Shown here piece after piece: positions 1-11,532 of a stretch of DNA of 64,000 bases; the stretch's first letter is position 1, and every line of letters starts with the position of its first letter. Where the stretch lies: the NCBI GenBank assembly GCA_963920705.1, contig OY987228.1:19786565-19850564 (forward strand), written 5' to 3'. Position numbers and translations under genes: made by a program. Under the pieces are notes generated by a model. It was not told the DNA's origin and did no database searches. It was given only the letters and a program-made list of their open reading frames with translations. Source of the stretch: Odiellus spinosus. Lineage: Eukaryota; Arthropoda; Arachnida; Opiliones; Phalangiidae.

Positions 1-87
1 TTTTGTGGAAAAGGGTACAGCAATGATCGTTAACCACCGTTTTTAGTTCCTCCTCGAATTTCGTGTTGGTTTACTAATACGTTCATC

Positions 88-504
88 CAGAGGTATATAA
101 TAACCCCCTTCGGGGGGAAGTATGAAAGGTAGGCAAAATCGACGAACAACAAGGGCCGGCGTAAATCGCGGCGGATCGACACACCGCTTTACTCCCAAAA
201 AATAGTTACACCATTTTGAACCTCACTAAATTTCCCTACGCACACTTCCGGAACTCGCGAGCTGAAGTCAACCTTCGACTCCATTTTAACAGACAGCCTG
301 ACTCCTGAGACAGGAAGTTCTAAACACAAATCGAGCCGTCTTGTTTATACAAAGACCATTTACTAGAGTAGCGACATTGAGAAGTCCAGCGCGAGCTAGT
401 GGCCTAGATAGTCAGCAGCGGGCTCTTGTTGTTCGTGATTTTTAGCATTGGTAGTATAGGGGCTTTCATACTTCCCCCCCGAAGGGGGTTATTATATACC
501 TCTG
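88..504 (+). mobile_element. Family A MITE, copy A1
   Basis: Non-autonomous DNA transposon of 417 bp. Its ends are inverted repeats of about 40 bp beginning CAGAGGTATATAATAACCCC and ending with the complement. Each terminal repeat carries its own small palindrome (CCCCCTTCGGGGGG). A perfect 7-bp target duplication, gttcatc, lies at 81-87 and 505-511. There is no transposase; the short open frames inside are incidental. The CAGAG terminus and T/A target preference resemble the hAT superfamily, but hAT duplications are normally 8 bp. Confidence 0.93.
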
Positions 505-511
505 GTTCATC

Positions 512-961
512 CCGTACGAAGGTCTCACGCGTGAAAATTTCGGGAAAAGGACAGACTTCGCGACGTCTGTATGCCTTTGTTTCCAAAAGCTAAGCTTTCC
601 GGAATAACTATAATATATTAATATTATATAGGAACGTGTACACTCGAAAGCTTTCACCATAAATATTAAAGTTTTGAGATTTAGACCTGGAAATAGTCTA
701 ATTAATTAAACTTGTTTAAATATTTTGGATTTATCACTTATATTCTTTGGTACCAGGAATCCTCTTTGTAGAGTTTTCCGAATCTTTATCTATATATAAA
801 GGCAGTTTGATTTTACAATTTTCTCTCTCGCACTTAGGTTTATTTACTTCTGATTATATTTAAAACTAAATTATTTGGGCTCCCTGTTGCCATCTATGAG
901 ATACACTTTAAGACGGAATTAATGACGAATTATTTTTACTGACAAGTATATAGACAGTGTG
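512..961. other. AT-rich unannotated stretch
   Basis: Unique-looking AT-rich DNA. The short minus-strand frames overlapping 466-660 are largely shadows of the end of A1. I see no gene or repeat here. Confidence 0.5.
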
Positions 962-965
962 TTAA

Positions 966-1410
966 AGGGCGAATTAAGTTGGTTTCAAAATTGTGAGGGT
1001 GTCACCATTTTTGTTCCAATGCCTATGGATTGTATTTTTAGTTCGATATTATAAAACACCATATTCAAAATTTAATACTTTTGGGTTGACTCGTTTTTAA
1101 GAAACTTTAAAAATGAAAATGTCAATAATTTTTTCCGATATATGACGTAATTTATTTCGTACGAAAGATAGGACTTTCTGGATCAAGTACTTTTACGAAA
1201 AATAGTGCACGAAAGCGACCTTATCACGTGCCAGAACACCCGAGAATCAAATCTATAATAGCGAGGCAACCATAGTGATGACGTCTTATTTTTCGGGGAA
1301 TTTGTTTTAGAAAATTTCGAAAATGGCGATTATAAAATATGTATCTTTACTGACATATATTTTGAATCGTTTTTTCCCCAAAATGGTGTTTAAAAGTATA
1401 GTATTTTTAA
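966..1410 (+). mobile_element. Family E TTAA element, degraded copy
   Basis: A TTAA (962-965) is followed by AGGGCG and then a block matching the E copies at 36.2-36.9 kb and 40.7-40.9 kb. Shared landmarks are a GTCACCATTT-type end, CCTATGGATTGTATTTTTAG, a central TTATCACGTGCCAGAAC and a terminal ATATATTTTGAATCGTTTTT. The right end is decayed, so its boundary is approximate. No coding content. Confidence 0.6.
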
Positions 1411-2068
1411 TTATCCCCGGAATTCTAGATTCATAGAGAAATTGTTATACGATTGAAATTTAAATTTACTCGAATTATTCACCATTATTCCGCTGTGAAG
1501 TTTTAAAATCTGTTTTTAAAATTACTACTATAACCCTGAACTTTATGTTTACCTCGTTTTAATTATGTCAATCACTCAATATAAAACAACAGGATGAAAT
1601 TGAAAAAAAAAAAAAAAAAAAAAGCCTTTAGAAACGTCGTGGGTAGCGCGAATAATCTTTAAAATGTCCTTTGGGAAATTTCTTTCTTTGACTGAAAAGC
1701 AAATAAAGGCATCTTCGAAAAAAAAAAAAAACAAAAAGAAAAAACTATTGTTTAGGTACCGGGGCCATTTCCGTGAGAATAAAAGCAAACGGTTGATAAA
1801 TTGCCAGGCCGGTGTCTTTTTATAAGCGCCAGTGTACCTTAATTTACGAATTTAACATCCTTATAAAAAAATACCACGGTTTTTGTGGCGCCGTAATTTG
1901 CTGAATTCCCTCGGCTATGTCTTTAGTCTAAAGAGAGTCGGTGGTGAAGGGAGAAACGGTTATATTATTCTATTTACTATCCTTTAATTTAGTTAGAAGC
2001 GTTTTATTTCGCTTCCTATCCTTTGTACAGTATTTTTTGTACTAAAAGAAGTATAAGAACATCGACGA
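1411..2068. other. AT-rich stretch with A runs
   Basis: No gene seen. It holds a 21-base A run at 1603-1623 and a broken A tract near 1719-1745. The 70-codon minus frame at 1576-1788 is poly-phenylalanine read from these A runs. Confidence 0.5.
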
Positions 2069-2072
2069 TTAA

Positions 2073-2110
2073 AGGGAGAATGCAACCTAAACAGCGAGTA
2101 ATTTACCGAT
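2073..2110 (+). mobile_element. Family D terminus, solo fragment
   Basis: TTAA at 2069-2072 is followed by AGGGAGAATGCAACCTAA, the end of family D. The match fades after about 40 bp and no partner end was found, so this is a truncated relic. Confidence 0.6.
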
Positions 2111-2249
2111 GGCTAATTGACGAATTCGAATTTTCCATACTCTTAAACCAACTTCCACGGGCAACTACGGCCATTGTGGTACAGATATAATGATGAATTA
2201 TCGAAATAGATGGCGGGCCTGCGCCTCACTCTATCTCTCGTACTCGTAC

Positions 2250-2667
2250 CAGAGGTATATAATAGTCCCCTTCGGGGGGAAGTATGAAAGCCCATATACT
2301 ACCAATGCTAAAAATCACGAACAACAAGAGCCCGCTGCTGACTATCTAGGCCACTAGCTCGCGCTGGACTTCTCAATGTCGCTACTCTAGTAAATGGTCT
2401 TTGTATAAACAAGACGGCTCGATTTGTGTTTAGAACTTCCTGTCTCAGGAGTCGGGCTGTCTGTTAAAATGGAGTCGAAGGTTGACTTCAGCTCGCGAGT
2501 TCCGGAAGTGTGCGTAGGGAAAATTTGGTGAGGTTCAAAATGGTGTAACTATTTTTTAGGAGTAAGGCGGTGTGTCGATCCGCCGCGATTTACGCCGGGC
2601 ACTTGTTGTTCGTCGATTTTGCCTACCTTTCATACTTCCCCCCGAAGGGGGTTATTATATACCTCTG
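2250..2667 (-). mobile_element. Family A MITE, copy A2
   Basis: Reverse-oriented 418-bp copy of A1 with the same CAGAGGTATATAATA ends. A perfect 7-bp duplication, ctcgtac, lies at 2243-2249 and 2668-2674. Very few differences separate it from the other A copies, which suggests recent activity. Confidence 0.93.
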
Positions 2668-2890
2668 CTCGTACCTATCCACGTAATACACCCGTTGCTA
2701 TAGGAAACGCGTCAAGTATCGAAGCGCGAGTGGAGGGGTTACCGTCTAGTTTGTCTCTCTCGTCAGAGCTAAGCCAATCAGAATAGGATCATAATGGGAG
2801 CTACGATAACGACATCTCTTAACAGATCGGCGCGTAAAGAGTGTACCCCAATTTCGCGCCGCCCCTGCAATTTAATCTTGTATTTCGAAT

Positions 2891-3118
2891 TCGTCATTAG
2901 GCTTAATCCACCAGTAAAACAAAATTATAAACAAATAAAGAACTAGAAATAAATTTAAAACCTACCCGAAAAATATGCTTAATAGGCTTAGCTGGATTCA
3001 TAGAAATCTTGAATCTGTTCGCATTGAACTTGGATCATTAATTAATTAATTATTTAATTAAGGCGATATCTAAATGAGATTTCCAATAACAATTGATTGG
3101 TCATTTTATTTTGAAGTT
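2891..3118 (+). mobile_element. Family D internal fragment
   Basis: Degraded fragment matching the interior of the family D copies at 10.2 and 27.8 kb. It shows the sequence ACTAGAAATAAATTTAAAAC, then ATAGGCTTAGCTGGATTCAT, then a diverged second arm. Both termini are missing. Confidence 0.55.
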
Positions 3119-3129
3119 ACTTGAGCCCC

Positions 3130-3215
3130 CTTCAAATTTTGAATATGGCGTTTGAATAGTATGATAAAACTAAAAATATAATCAAATGGTATTCCAAAAA
3201 AGGTGACATATTTAA
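3130..3215 (+). mobile_element. Family E terminal fragment
   Basis: The stretch AAACTAAAAATATAATCAAA...GGTGACATATTTAA resembles the right end of the E copy at 40.9 kb. It is short and diverged. Confidence 0.4.
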
Positions 3216-3233
3216 TATTTGATTATATTTGAA

Positions 3234-3394
3234 CTAATTTTAATTTTTCACAAGGAAACACTGCGTTTATTTATAACTAATATTGTCCTTATTAATTTTG
3301 CAACGTTTCGAAGTGATTACTTCATCATCAGATCCTTAATAAATATATTAGTTATAAATAAGAGCAGTGTTTCCTTGTGAAAAATTAAAATTGG
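3234..3394. repeat. Hairpin element Q with hammerhead-like core
   Basis: An inverted repeat of about 30 bp per arm includes TTTTTCACAAGGAAACACTGC and its complement, followed inwards by a second matching pair (TTATAACTAATAT). The loop, read on the minus strand at 3331-3303, holds CTGATGA, a 5-bp stem (GAAGT/ACTTC) and GAAACG. This is the order of conserved blocks in hammerhead ribozymes, which are known in Penelope-like elements and retrozymes. I could not complete stem III and the cleavage site, so ribozyme identity is only a possibility. Confidence 0.6.
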
Positions 3395-5583
3395 TTAAAA
3401 TATATTTAAATGTATTTTGATTATATTTTTTTACTACTGAATTAAGGTTAATTAACTTAATTTAAAGATAAAAAAATCGCCAGAAAATTAATTATCGTCC
3501 AGCTTCATTATCTATTTAAAAATAATAGCGTATAGTTGTTGGTTTCGAACCCGGCCCGGGCAATTTCCCTTTTTCCTTTCTTTCTTACTCAGATAAGAAA
3601 TTGAGCTTAAAGAAGAAAAAAAAACGTAATATAGCACCTATGTCTTCATTGTTCCCATATTTTTTTACAGTCTTTCTGGGGACCATCTCGCCTCTTAACG
3701 TAAAACGATATACTTATAGAACACAAAGCAGAACCCCCTATTAAAGAGCCACAGCTACAGCGCGTCTCATGCAGTGATATAATAGAACGCTTTAACTCTT
3801 GTTTCTTCTGGCGTAATGAGAAAAACTACAGCGGATTGATACACGTTTTTAAAAGGCGTAAAGGAAAAAGTAGTCGCTGCCAAGTCACTTCTCACGAAGA
3901 CGTCGAGTTTAGTAACCTTTCAAAAGTTAAAACTTATATTTCAGTATTCCAGCTATGCAGTGGGCGTTAAAACGTCCGAAACGTGTATCGTTTACGCTAT
4001 TAGGCGCGATGTGCAGGCGATCTGTGGATGTAGCCAAAAGGAGATAATATAGGAATAGGTCCAAATTTATATTTCACCTTCATTCAAACTTAACCAACCT
4101 TTAGAAATAATTATGAAAAAATTCAAAAGCTATTTCATTTTTAGCTCATAGTTTCCCTTTTAGAAATTTGAAAAAATACTCGAGAGCATCCCTTTAAGCT
4201 CGGAGATCTTTGAAACAAATTATTCATAAAAATCTGAATATTTTCCTTTTGTTTGCACAAATTCTCTAGAAATCAACCGCAAAGATCTTAAGAAATTAAC
4301 TATTCGGAAAAGCTTTAAGTTCGGAGATTTTCGAAATAAATTATTGCTAAAATCTGAATAATTTTTTTTCCTATTTTTGCACAATTGAGAGAAAATTTCC
4401 GAATGTTTGTAAATAGAAATAAATTAGTAAAATCTATATTAAAAATGATTTCATTTTCCACATTAAATAATAATCGTGAGAAGGAGGGTGATTTGAAAGC
4501 GGAAAACGCTCTCGCCCCTATTTAATGTTTTAACCAAAGTAGCGCGTCACTCCTCAAACGATGGTGAAATTTCATTAAAGAGGGAGGTCCGCGCAATGTA
4601 TTAATTTGTTTCAAATGGTAGAAGGAAATTCAAAAATTTGAACGGTTTTTATCACAAAAATATCGTTTTTCCTATCCGATTTCGCCATGTACTTCATTAA
4701 TTCCGTTCATTTTCTTCTTCACCCTCTCTTTAACTTCACCATTTCGTCTTACAAACGTCCCCTATCTTGTCGAAATGTGGCGCTTCGACAAGGATCGATT
4801 TTCCCCGTAATATTTTACAAGAAAAGTTGTATAGACTATAGAGGATCACGACCCATTAGCCGTTTGATATCGGTTAAAACGGCTCTTTCAAAAGCCTATT
4901 TATCGGGATCGTTGAGATCCGTTTGATAATTTAGCCGGGCATCTTGACTGTCTATATCGTAGGACTCTGCTCGAACCCTTATAAACCGCTGGCGAAAACG
5001 CCTTTGAAGTGGCTGACCCCTTTTCGTCGAGTGTGTTGATATTAGGCCAAAGCCGCGCGGCCAAAATCATTCTCTCTGTGGCTCTCAATTTCCCTCTCTC
5101 TCTCTATATCTCTTGACAGGAGGGTTTCCATCCTTATTGTGTTGCTTCTAGCCGACCTCAATACTATCCTCAATACCTTAATAGGATTCCCGAATCGCTA
5201 TATCAAACTGCTCGCCATTGGGCCCCCTCGAGAACATTTTGCGAAAAGAGACAAATATAAGCCCGAACAAGTTTGCACCTGTCTACACTTCTCTCGTTAT
5301 AAATTAAATAACGTTCTTTAACGAAAGGGAATATTGAAGAAAAGGGTCACTCCCAAAATAGCTCTCAAAAATTAAGCAAACACGATAATTACTGAATGGT
5401 TATGTTTTTGTAACGCATCTGAATGTTTCCAAGTACAACGTTTAGAATCTTGTTCTTGAGTATTTTCACGGATATTTTATGAAGCCAAAGATCGGGAGGC
5501 TTTTGATTGGTCGGAACCTCGAAAGTTCTCCTTTTAATTGAATGTCAAAATCTGAATCTTTTCCGATTTTTGTGCACTTTTCT
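3395..5583. other. AT-rich unannotated stretch
   Basis: No recognisable gene. Around 4190-4270 and 4315-4395 lies a diverged direct duplication (GCTCGGAGATCTTTGAAACAAATTATT type). A tRNA T-arm-like string is seen at 3541-3556 on the minus strand without a cloverleaf. A short CT run lies near 5093-5104. The frames at 4687-4926 and 4900-5088 are unrecognised. Confidence 0.45.
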
Positions 5584-5591
5584 CTTCACTC

Positions 5592-5730
5592 CGAGGGGAC
5601 AGACACTCTTGAATTCGCTGTACACCTGAGTTCACTGAGTTCAGCATTGACAGCGCACTGAATTCAGCTTTGATAGTGCAAAGAGTTCAAAAATGTTGTA
5701 CACCCGAGTTCGCGAGTCTCTGCCCCCTCG
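5592..5730 (+). mobile_element. Family P mini-element, copy P1
   Basis: A 139-bp element with ends CGAGGGGACAGACACTC and GAGTCTCTGCCCCCTCG. The flanks cttcactc (5584-5591) and ctttactc (5731-5738) fit an 8-bp target duplication with one mismatch. The interior repeats GAATTCAGC/GAGTTCA motifs. A related copy is at 48.2 kb. No coding content. Confidence 0.7.
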
Positions 5731-5738
5731 CTTTACTC

Positions 5739-6520
5739 TCCCTTTAAACCTTGTAACTTATTTTTATAGTATAGTACCTCGATAAAGGGGCACCGTTGGG
5801 TTATCCACGCCACATTTATTTAAAGCCATCTTTAATACCAAAAGTGTTTGAAGGAAAAAAAAAAAAAAAAAATGAAATAAGGAATTTATGGTAAGACTAC
5901 AGCGTGGAAAAGGGGGACGAGTGTTTGACGGTTCGTAGTTTGAGTGATGGCGCCTCTTCAAGAGAAGTTTTCCGCTCTCCCATATTTTTTCCTTTCGGAC
6001 CAATCTAGAGTATCAAAAGCGAGGGAAATTCGCCTCTAAAAGGAATGCGGGGAAAAGCCCTATTCTAGATTCCAGGCGCAACGCGCTTTCAAAAAGCATA
6101 TGGGGAGAACTTAAAAGGTGGATGGCTTAAAAAACAGACCTTTTAAGGGAAATAGCCTCTCGTTCTTAGGTATATAAGTATATACGAACCCTCAGCATCT
6201 TTCATCCCTATTTTCCAAGGAGCTCCTTATCGTTATCGGGCCGGTGGGTGGTGAATGTGACAATTTTCATTCGAGCGACAAAAGGATAGTCGGGAAACGA
6301 GGTTCATACCATACGGAAGCGTTGTCCGTCTTTTACGAACATTTTCTGGCATAATAGCGAAAGAATATTAGGCTTAACCGAGTTTTGAATATCTAGAAGT
6401 TTCTTATTTACCCGTACATAATATTAATTGATTTAAATTAAACTGCTTAAAAATATAATATATAAATCAAACACTATTAATTTAGAATTTCCATACGTGA
6501 GTTCGTCCGTAACTTTTCCA
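5739..6520. other. AT-rich unannotated stretch
   Basis: No gene seen. It contains an A run near 5855-5872. The minus frame at 5764-6003 runs through this A tract and is unrecognised. Confidence 0.45.
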
Positions 6521-7373
6521 GAATGTTCTAGAAGGTTCCTGAAAAGTTTGAAGAGGTCTAGAAGATTCTGGAAAGTGGTAGAAAGTTCTGGGAAATTCCG
6601 GAAAATTCTAGAAAAGTCTAAGAAAATATAGAAAATTCTGATAAATTCTAGAAAACTTCCATGAATATTCTAGAAGGTTCCTAAAAAGTTTGAAGAGGTC
6701 TAGAAGATTCTGGAAAGTGGTAGAAAGTTCTGGAAAATTACCGAAAATTCTAGAAAAGTCTAAGAAAATATAGAAAATTCTGAAAAATTCTAGAAAACTT
6801 CCATGAATATTCTAGAAGGTTCCTAAAAAGTTTGAAGAGGTCTAGAAGATTCTGGAAAGTGGTAGAAAGTTCTGGAAAATTGCGGAAAATTCTAGAAAAG
6901 TCTAAGAAAATCTAGAATATTCTGAAAAATTCTAGAAAACTTCCATGAATATTCTAGAAGGTTCCTAAAAAGTTTGAAGAGGTCTAGAAGATTCTGGAAA
7001 GTGGTAGAAAGTTCTGGAAAATTGCGGAAAATTCTAGAAAAGTCTAAGAAAATCTAGAATATTCTGAAAAATTCTAGAAAACTTCCATGAATATTCTAGA
7101 AGGTTCCTAAAAAGTTTGAAGAGGTCTAGAAGATTCTGGAAAGTGGTAGAAAGTTCTGGAAAATTCTAGAAAAGTCTAAGAAAATTCTAAGAAAATATAG
7201 AAAATTCTGAAAAATTCTAGAGAACTTCCATGAATATTCTAGAAAGTTCCCGAAAAGTTTGAAGAGGTCTAGAAGATTCTGGAAAGTGGTAGAAAGTTCT
7301 GGAAAATTGCGGAAAATTCTAGAAAAGTCTAAGAAAATATAGAAAATTCAGAAAAATTCTAGAGAACTTCCAT
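6521..7373. repeat. 142-bp satellite rich in heat-shock elements
   Basis: Six head-to-tail monomers of 142-143 bp begin at about 6521, 6663, 6805, 6947, 7089 and 7232. Each starts with GAATATTCTAGAAGGTTC or a one- or two-base variant, which is four alternating GAA/TTC units at the 2-bp spacing that defines a heat-shock factor site. Further GAAnnTTCnnGAA triplets (GAAGATTCTGGAA, GAAAGTTCTGGAA, GAAAATTCTAGAA) follow in the same monomer. The monomers differ by only a few bases. No open frame or gene overlaps it. Whether HSF binds is inferred from the motif only. Confidence 0.92.
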
Positions 7374-8371
7374 GATTTTTCTCGGATTTTTGCTAGTATA
7401 GGCTATAGTATGAAAGCAGTTTGAGTCTGAAAAACTTTATAGTTATAGCCCCTATATGCATTACATTGATTCCCTATAATTTGCAATTTCGTTATCTTCA
7501 TCCAAAGTATTTGAATGATAAGAAAAATAATCAAATTAGTGTATGGAACTTCTTGTTTATTTTTACTCTATTGGAAGGCTCGCTTTTCGTCCCTTTTAAT
7601 ACTTCGAAATAGTAGTTGCTTGGCAAACACAAAGTCGTCGAAAAAAATTGAACCTATACCATATAGCTCTCGAAAGCAGCGGGCGCGGAAGTTGCGCGGC
7701 CTTCGAAAAAGAGGAATAGAAAGATAGCCGTTCATTTTTTTCTTCGTCTTTTCTTTTCCTACTCTTCGTCTTCTTCTTCCTCGAAAGAACGCCGCTTGTT
7801 TTTCTTCAAAATGTTTCGCCATACATCTTTTGCATTTTTCCTCTTTCCATATAGTCTTATTATAAATAAATTTTTGCCCCAGAAATGCCACCAACTGCCG
7901 TCTTAAGACACAAGCCTCCTCCATCCCGACTAGTCTATTTATTTCGCTTACCAAGGTTTCGCACCAAATAAAAAACAGCTACGTTTTTTTCTTCTTAAAG
8001 GTGTTAAGCGGTGTTAAAGTAATTTGAAGCTCTAGTTATATATGCGAGCGGTAAACACTGTGTTTGACTATAATATATCGTCCTGCCCTGAACATTAATT
8101 TTATAGCAATATTCCATTTTTTTTTTGTTAGGGAGGGCGTTCCTTATTTTAAGTCATATATCATAATGTATTAATCGTGTAATACGCGATATATTATATC
8201 CTCGGGATGGTATAAGTATGTAGTGTTCTTATAGGAGAATATAATATTCCGAATAATGGAATCCGTTTTTGAGAGCCAAAGAATTAGAAATCTGTTCCAT
8301 TTTTTTTGGTATAAAGTTATTATAGATATAAATATTCTGGGTATTAAAGATAAATTTCCGTTTTAATATAA
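7374..8371. other. Stretch with unrecognised minus-strand frame
   Basis: The main feature is a 128-codon minus-strand frame at 7568-7954. It is basic, contains an RGRRRRR run, and arises partly from CTTCTTC-rich sequence. It matches no family I know and has no clear splice or promoter context. I do not call it a gene. Confidence 0.4.
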
Positions 8372-8373
8372 TA

Positions 8374-8653
8374 GTCCTGGTCGATTTGCCGGAAATGGGT
8401 GCTTGTCTCATAGCCGCGCCGCCATCTTTTTGTAGTAACAGGTTGCCAGACTATTTCTAATTTTATTTTCCACAAACCAAATTCAAGTTGTTAGTCCAAC
8501 GCCTCCTATATGATAAAATGTAGGAGGCGTTGGTTAGTCTGTCGCTATTTTCACACTACAAAAAGATGGCGGACGATCACGTGACAAAAAGTTTTCCCCG
8601 CCAAAATTTTCGCGAGGGTCTCTAGACTTCCGGTTTTGGAAATCGACCAGGAC
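8374..8653. mobile_element. Family C palindromic MITE, copy C1
   Basis: A 280-bp element flanked by TA on both sides (8372-8373 and 8654-8655). Ends are GTCCTGGTCGATTT and the complement. Most of the element is self-complementary: CCATCTTTTTGTAGT pairs with ACTACAAAAAGATGG, and the apex pairs CCAACGCCTCCTA with TAGGAGGCGTTGG. TA flanks and this structure fit a Tc1/mariner-type MITE. No transposase. Confidence 0.85.
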
Positions 8654-8813
8654 TATTGAATTTTACGTCAAAAGCTTAAAATAAATGATTTATACATATT
8701 TTCCTACAAATTATCTGATATCTAAAATTCGAAACTAAATCGAAACAGACCAAAAATCATTTATTTCTGATTGAAAGAACGCGTAGCCTTTAAAATTGCA
8801 TTAAACCGTTTAA

Positions 8814-8866
8814 AGGGAGAATGCAACTTAACAACAAGTGATTTTTTATCAATTTCTATCCCTATC
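8814..8866 (+). mobile_element. Family D terminus, solo fragment
   Basis: TTAA at 8810-8813 is followed by AGGGAGAATGCAACTTAAC and AACAAGTGATTTTTTATC, the conserved D end. The sequence diverges afterwards and no partner end is visible. Confidence 0.65.
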
Positions 8867-10219
8867 ACCTTTGAATTCACTATCAAAACTTTCTCCGAAG
8901 ACTAATTACAAAATACGATTAATTTAATTATTATCTAATTTTCTCACAATTCTACCACCAACCCACATTGTAGACTTGTAGATAGAATCAAAATAACAGA
9001 CTTTGAACCTATACGTGACTTTTCTTGGGTTAATTACAATTTAACGTATATGTAATTTAATCTGAGTGTAATAGTCTCAATATTTGGCCACCAATTACCT
9101 AAATCACTAACTATACGAATCAATATTCAATAGCCTTGAATATCTTTAGTTTCAAAACTTAGGTGACTTTAATATACACTCATGCAGCGCCTTGGGTTAC
9201 CGACGCGCGTGTTTTGACGCGGATCAACCCTTCATATTCTGTCTAAAGTATAAAGACCCCTAGAGAAAAGATATACTACGCTTCTCTATAAGGGGGGCGA
9301 AGAACGAGAAGGAATCGAACGTATTAGTCTTGTTTTTCGTGGTTTCGGAAAAACTTTCATTAACGGGAGACACGTTCGCTCGTTTCGGCGGGAGAAAAAT
9401 GGGCCAGGCTTTCTGTTGTCTTGAAGGACAAAGTTTTCCGAGAGTGAATAATCAAGGCGCACTGTCCTTCGGGCGAGTATAGAGGATTCGTTTTGTTTCT
9501 CTTTAGCGTGGGGTCCCTTCGCGACACCTCGGGTCAAAGCGCCCGCGCGAAGGAAAGAAAAGAATCCTCTATACGGCTAGTATGTTACTGTAATTTATAT
9601 ATACGAACCGTGCAAAGGGTGGTTAACGCCGAATTAATTCACCCTTCTCGCCGCGTTGCGAAACTCATTTGCATATCTCGGCTTATATAGCTTTCGCGCC
9701 TTATTTTTCGACCCGTATATACGGTAACTCTGGACCCTATAGCTTCGAGCCTTAGCAGCCTCCCCTTCCCGCGGTTATACTCACCTCTCTTAACGCTCGT
9801 TTATGGTCTTCCCTTAGATGTTTCTGACAACCCAACAAGGCTTCGCTTCCGCTTTAATATCTTATTTTCCACATCGCCTTTAACCACTGAATAGTTGGTT
9901 GCGTATACCTTTAGCAGTCTAGCTTTCTTCAATATAAACGCCCTATTTTTAGCGAACTCGTTACGATGTTACGACGATATCAAATTGATACCTCGATTTT
10001 TGGAGATGACCATCTACATTATCTCAATACTCGCGTGGACCCTTTACAGGGCATAGTGAAAACAATAACACGTGCAACTATTCCTTTAAGCTGTAAATAA
10101 TTTAATTAGCATGTTATATAATTTATGATAGAGAATTGGGAAGAATATCTAGGGGTTAATTTGATAACTTCGTTTCTGTGATATTGTAATCGAATATAAT
10201 CGGGCTATACGCTGAGGAG
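8867..10219. other. Unannotated stretch
   Basis: No recognisable gene. The region 9180-9800 is somewhat GC-richer and has opposing short frames (9286-9537 minus, 9493-9690 plus) with no family resemblance. Confidence 0.45.
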
Positions 10220-10223
10220 TTAA

Positions 10224-10585
10224 AGGGAAAATGCAACCTAACAACCAGTGATTTTTTTTATCGATTCGGCCTAATCCATTAGTAAAATAAGAATACAAAC
10301 TAGAAATAAATTTAAACCTTACCGGGAAAATGGGCTTAGATGGATTCATGGAGATCCTGAATGTCTTTGCGTTGATGGGTCATCGATAAGGCGAGATCTC
10401 CTCTAGTCTTCCTATAACATTCGATTGGTTTCTGACCCATAAATTCGAAGAAATTTAGGATCTCCATGAATCCAGCTAAGCATATTTTCTAGATAAGTTT
10501 CTAGTTTAATATTTGTTTGTAATATTTTTTAAATCGAAAAAGGGAACGATAAAAAAATCACTTGCTGTTAGGTTGCATTCTCACT
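10224..10585. mobile_element. Family D fold-back element, 362-bp copy
   Basis: Flanked by TTAA at 10220-10223 and 10586-10589. Ends are AGGGAAAATGCAACCTAAC and the complement of AGTGAGAATGCAACCTAAC. The arms continue through ATCGATTC-like and CTAGAAATAAATTTAAA motifs to an interior pair, GGATTCATGGAGATCCTGAA and its complement. TTAA targeting is typical of piggyBac and Kolobok transposases; which one moved it cannot be told. Confidence 0.85.
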
Positions 10586-10589
10586 TTAA

Positions 10590-11525
10590 CCACTTTCGTT
10601 AAAATCTGTACACCGTTTACGCAATTACAGCCTTTGGAAATGCTAAATACGTACTCAGTTACGTACTCATTCTAGTACAGCTAAAGCTACAGTCTTTTAC
10701 AGCTATTACGCGGAGTGATCAGTTCATAATCTAATCAAGGAATAATCAATTTTATCATAATTTATTTATTTATATACTTAATCGTGGTACTAACAGCTGC
10801 CCTTCAAAGAATATAATCCACGGTAAAGATTAAAATAAAAACTTTATTTACTTTCCTCTTGATCAAGAATTATTTGCGAATTAAAGTGAAAAATGAAGCT
10901 AGGCTTAAATGGACTGCGGTCGAAAACTCTATAAAGAATTGTGGTTCAATCTGTGAGGATGTACTGCGAAGGAGAGAATTGTACAAGCTTTAAACTAGCG
11001 AGTTTTTTCTCTGAGTATAAAATTCTCTGTCTATTTTTCTGCTCGCTAATGTTAAGGATGACGAAGACACGCGTATAGAGACGAGCATGCGCAAAGAGCG
11101 TTTAAAACCTCTGCTTGCCAATTTGTCTACGCATATTTTAGGACTCCCTGCATACTTTTTTTTCCCTCTACTTCACAGTACGTCCTCCCAGTTTAAAGGA
11201 ACACACGGCTTCAAAGAATTTAGAAGTCTTCATTCTAGCGTGTCTTTAGATGTTGTTGCTTAGTCAAAGTAATCCGTTTCCATGTTAAAATTCCTTAAGG
11301 AACTGTGTTGAGTAAACGGAAAAGAATAAAACTTTCAAAAGGGCTAATTCTCGAACTGTGGGGCTCCTTTAAAATTAAATCTATCTACATTTCAGAATTT
11401 TTCCTCTCAAGCATTTAAAAACCAACTTATTAATAATCGGATGAATAATATTTCCACATCTTCTTAACTATGTTTGTTCTGATAGTAAACAATCTTTGAT
11501 ATATGGAATTTTGTTCAGAGTATGC
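10590..11525. other. AT-rich unannotated stretch
   Basis: I see no gene, RNA or clear repeat here. Confidence 0.45.
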
Positions 11526-11532
11526 GTATAAC

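Noticed and set aside
3530..3620. tRNA or tRNA-derived SINE on the minus strand (GGGTTCGAAACC B-box-like string)
   Set aside because: No acceptor stem, anticodon arm or convincing A box could be drawn.
7568..7954. 128-codon minus-strand frame
   Set aside because: It is basic and low-complexity, partly from CTTCTTC-rich DNA, with no recognised domain.
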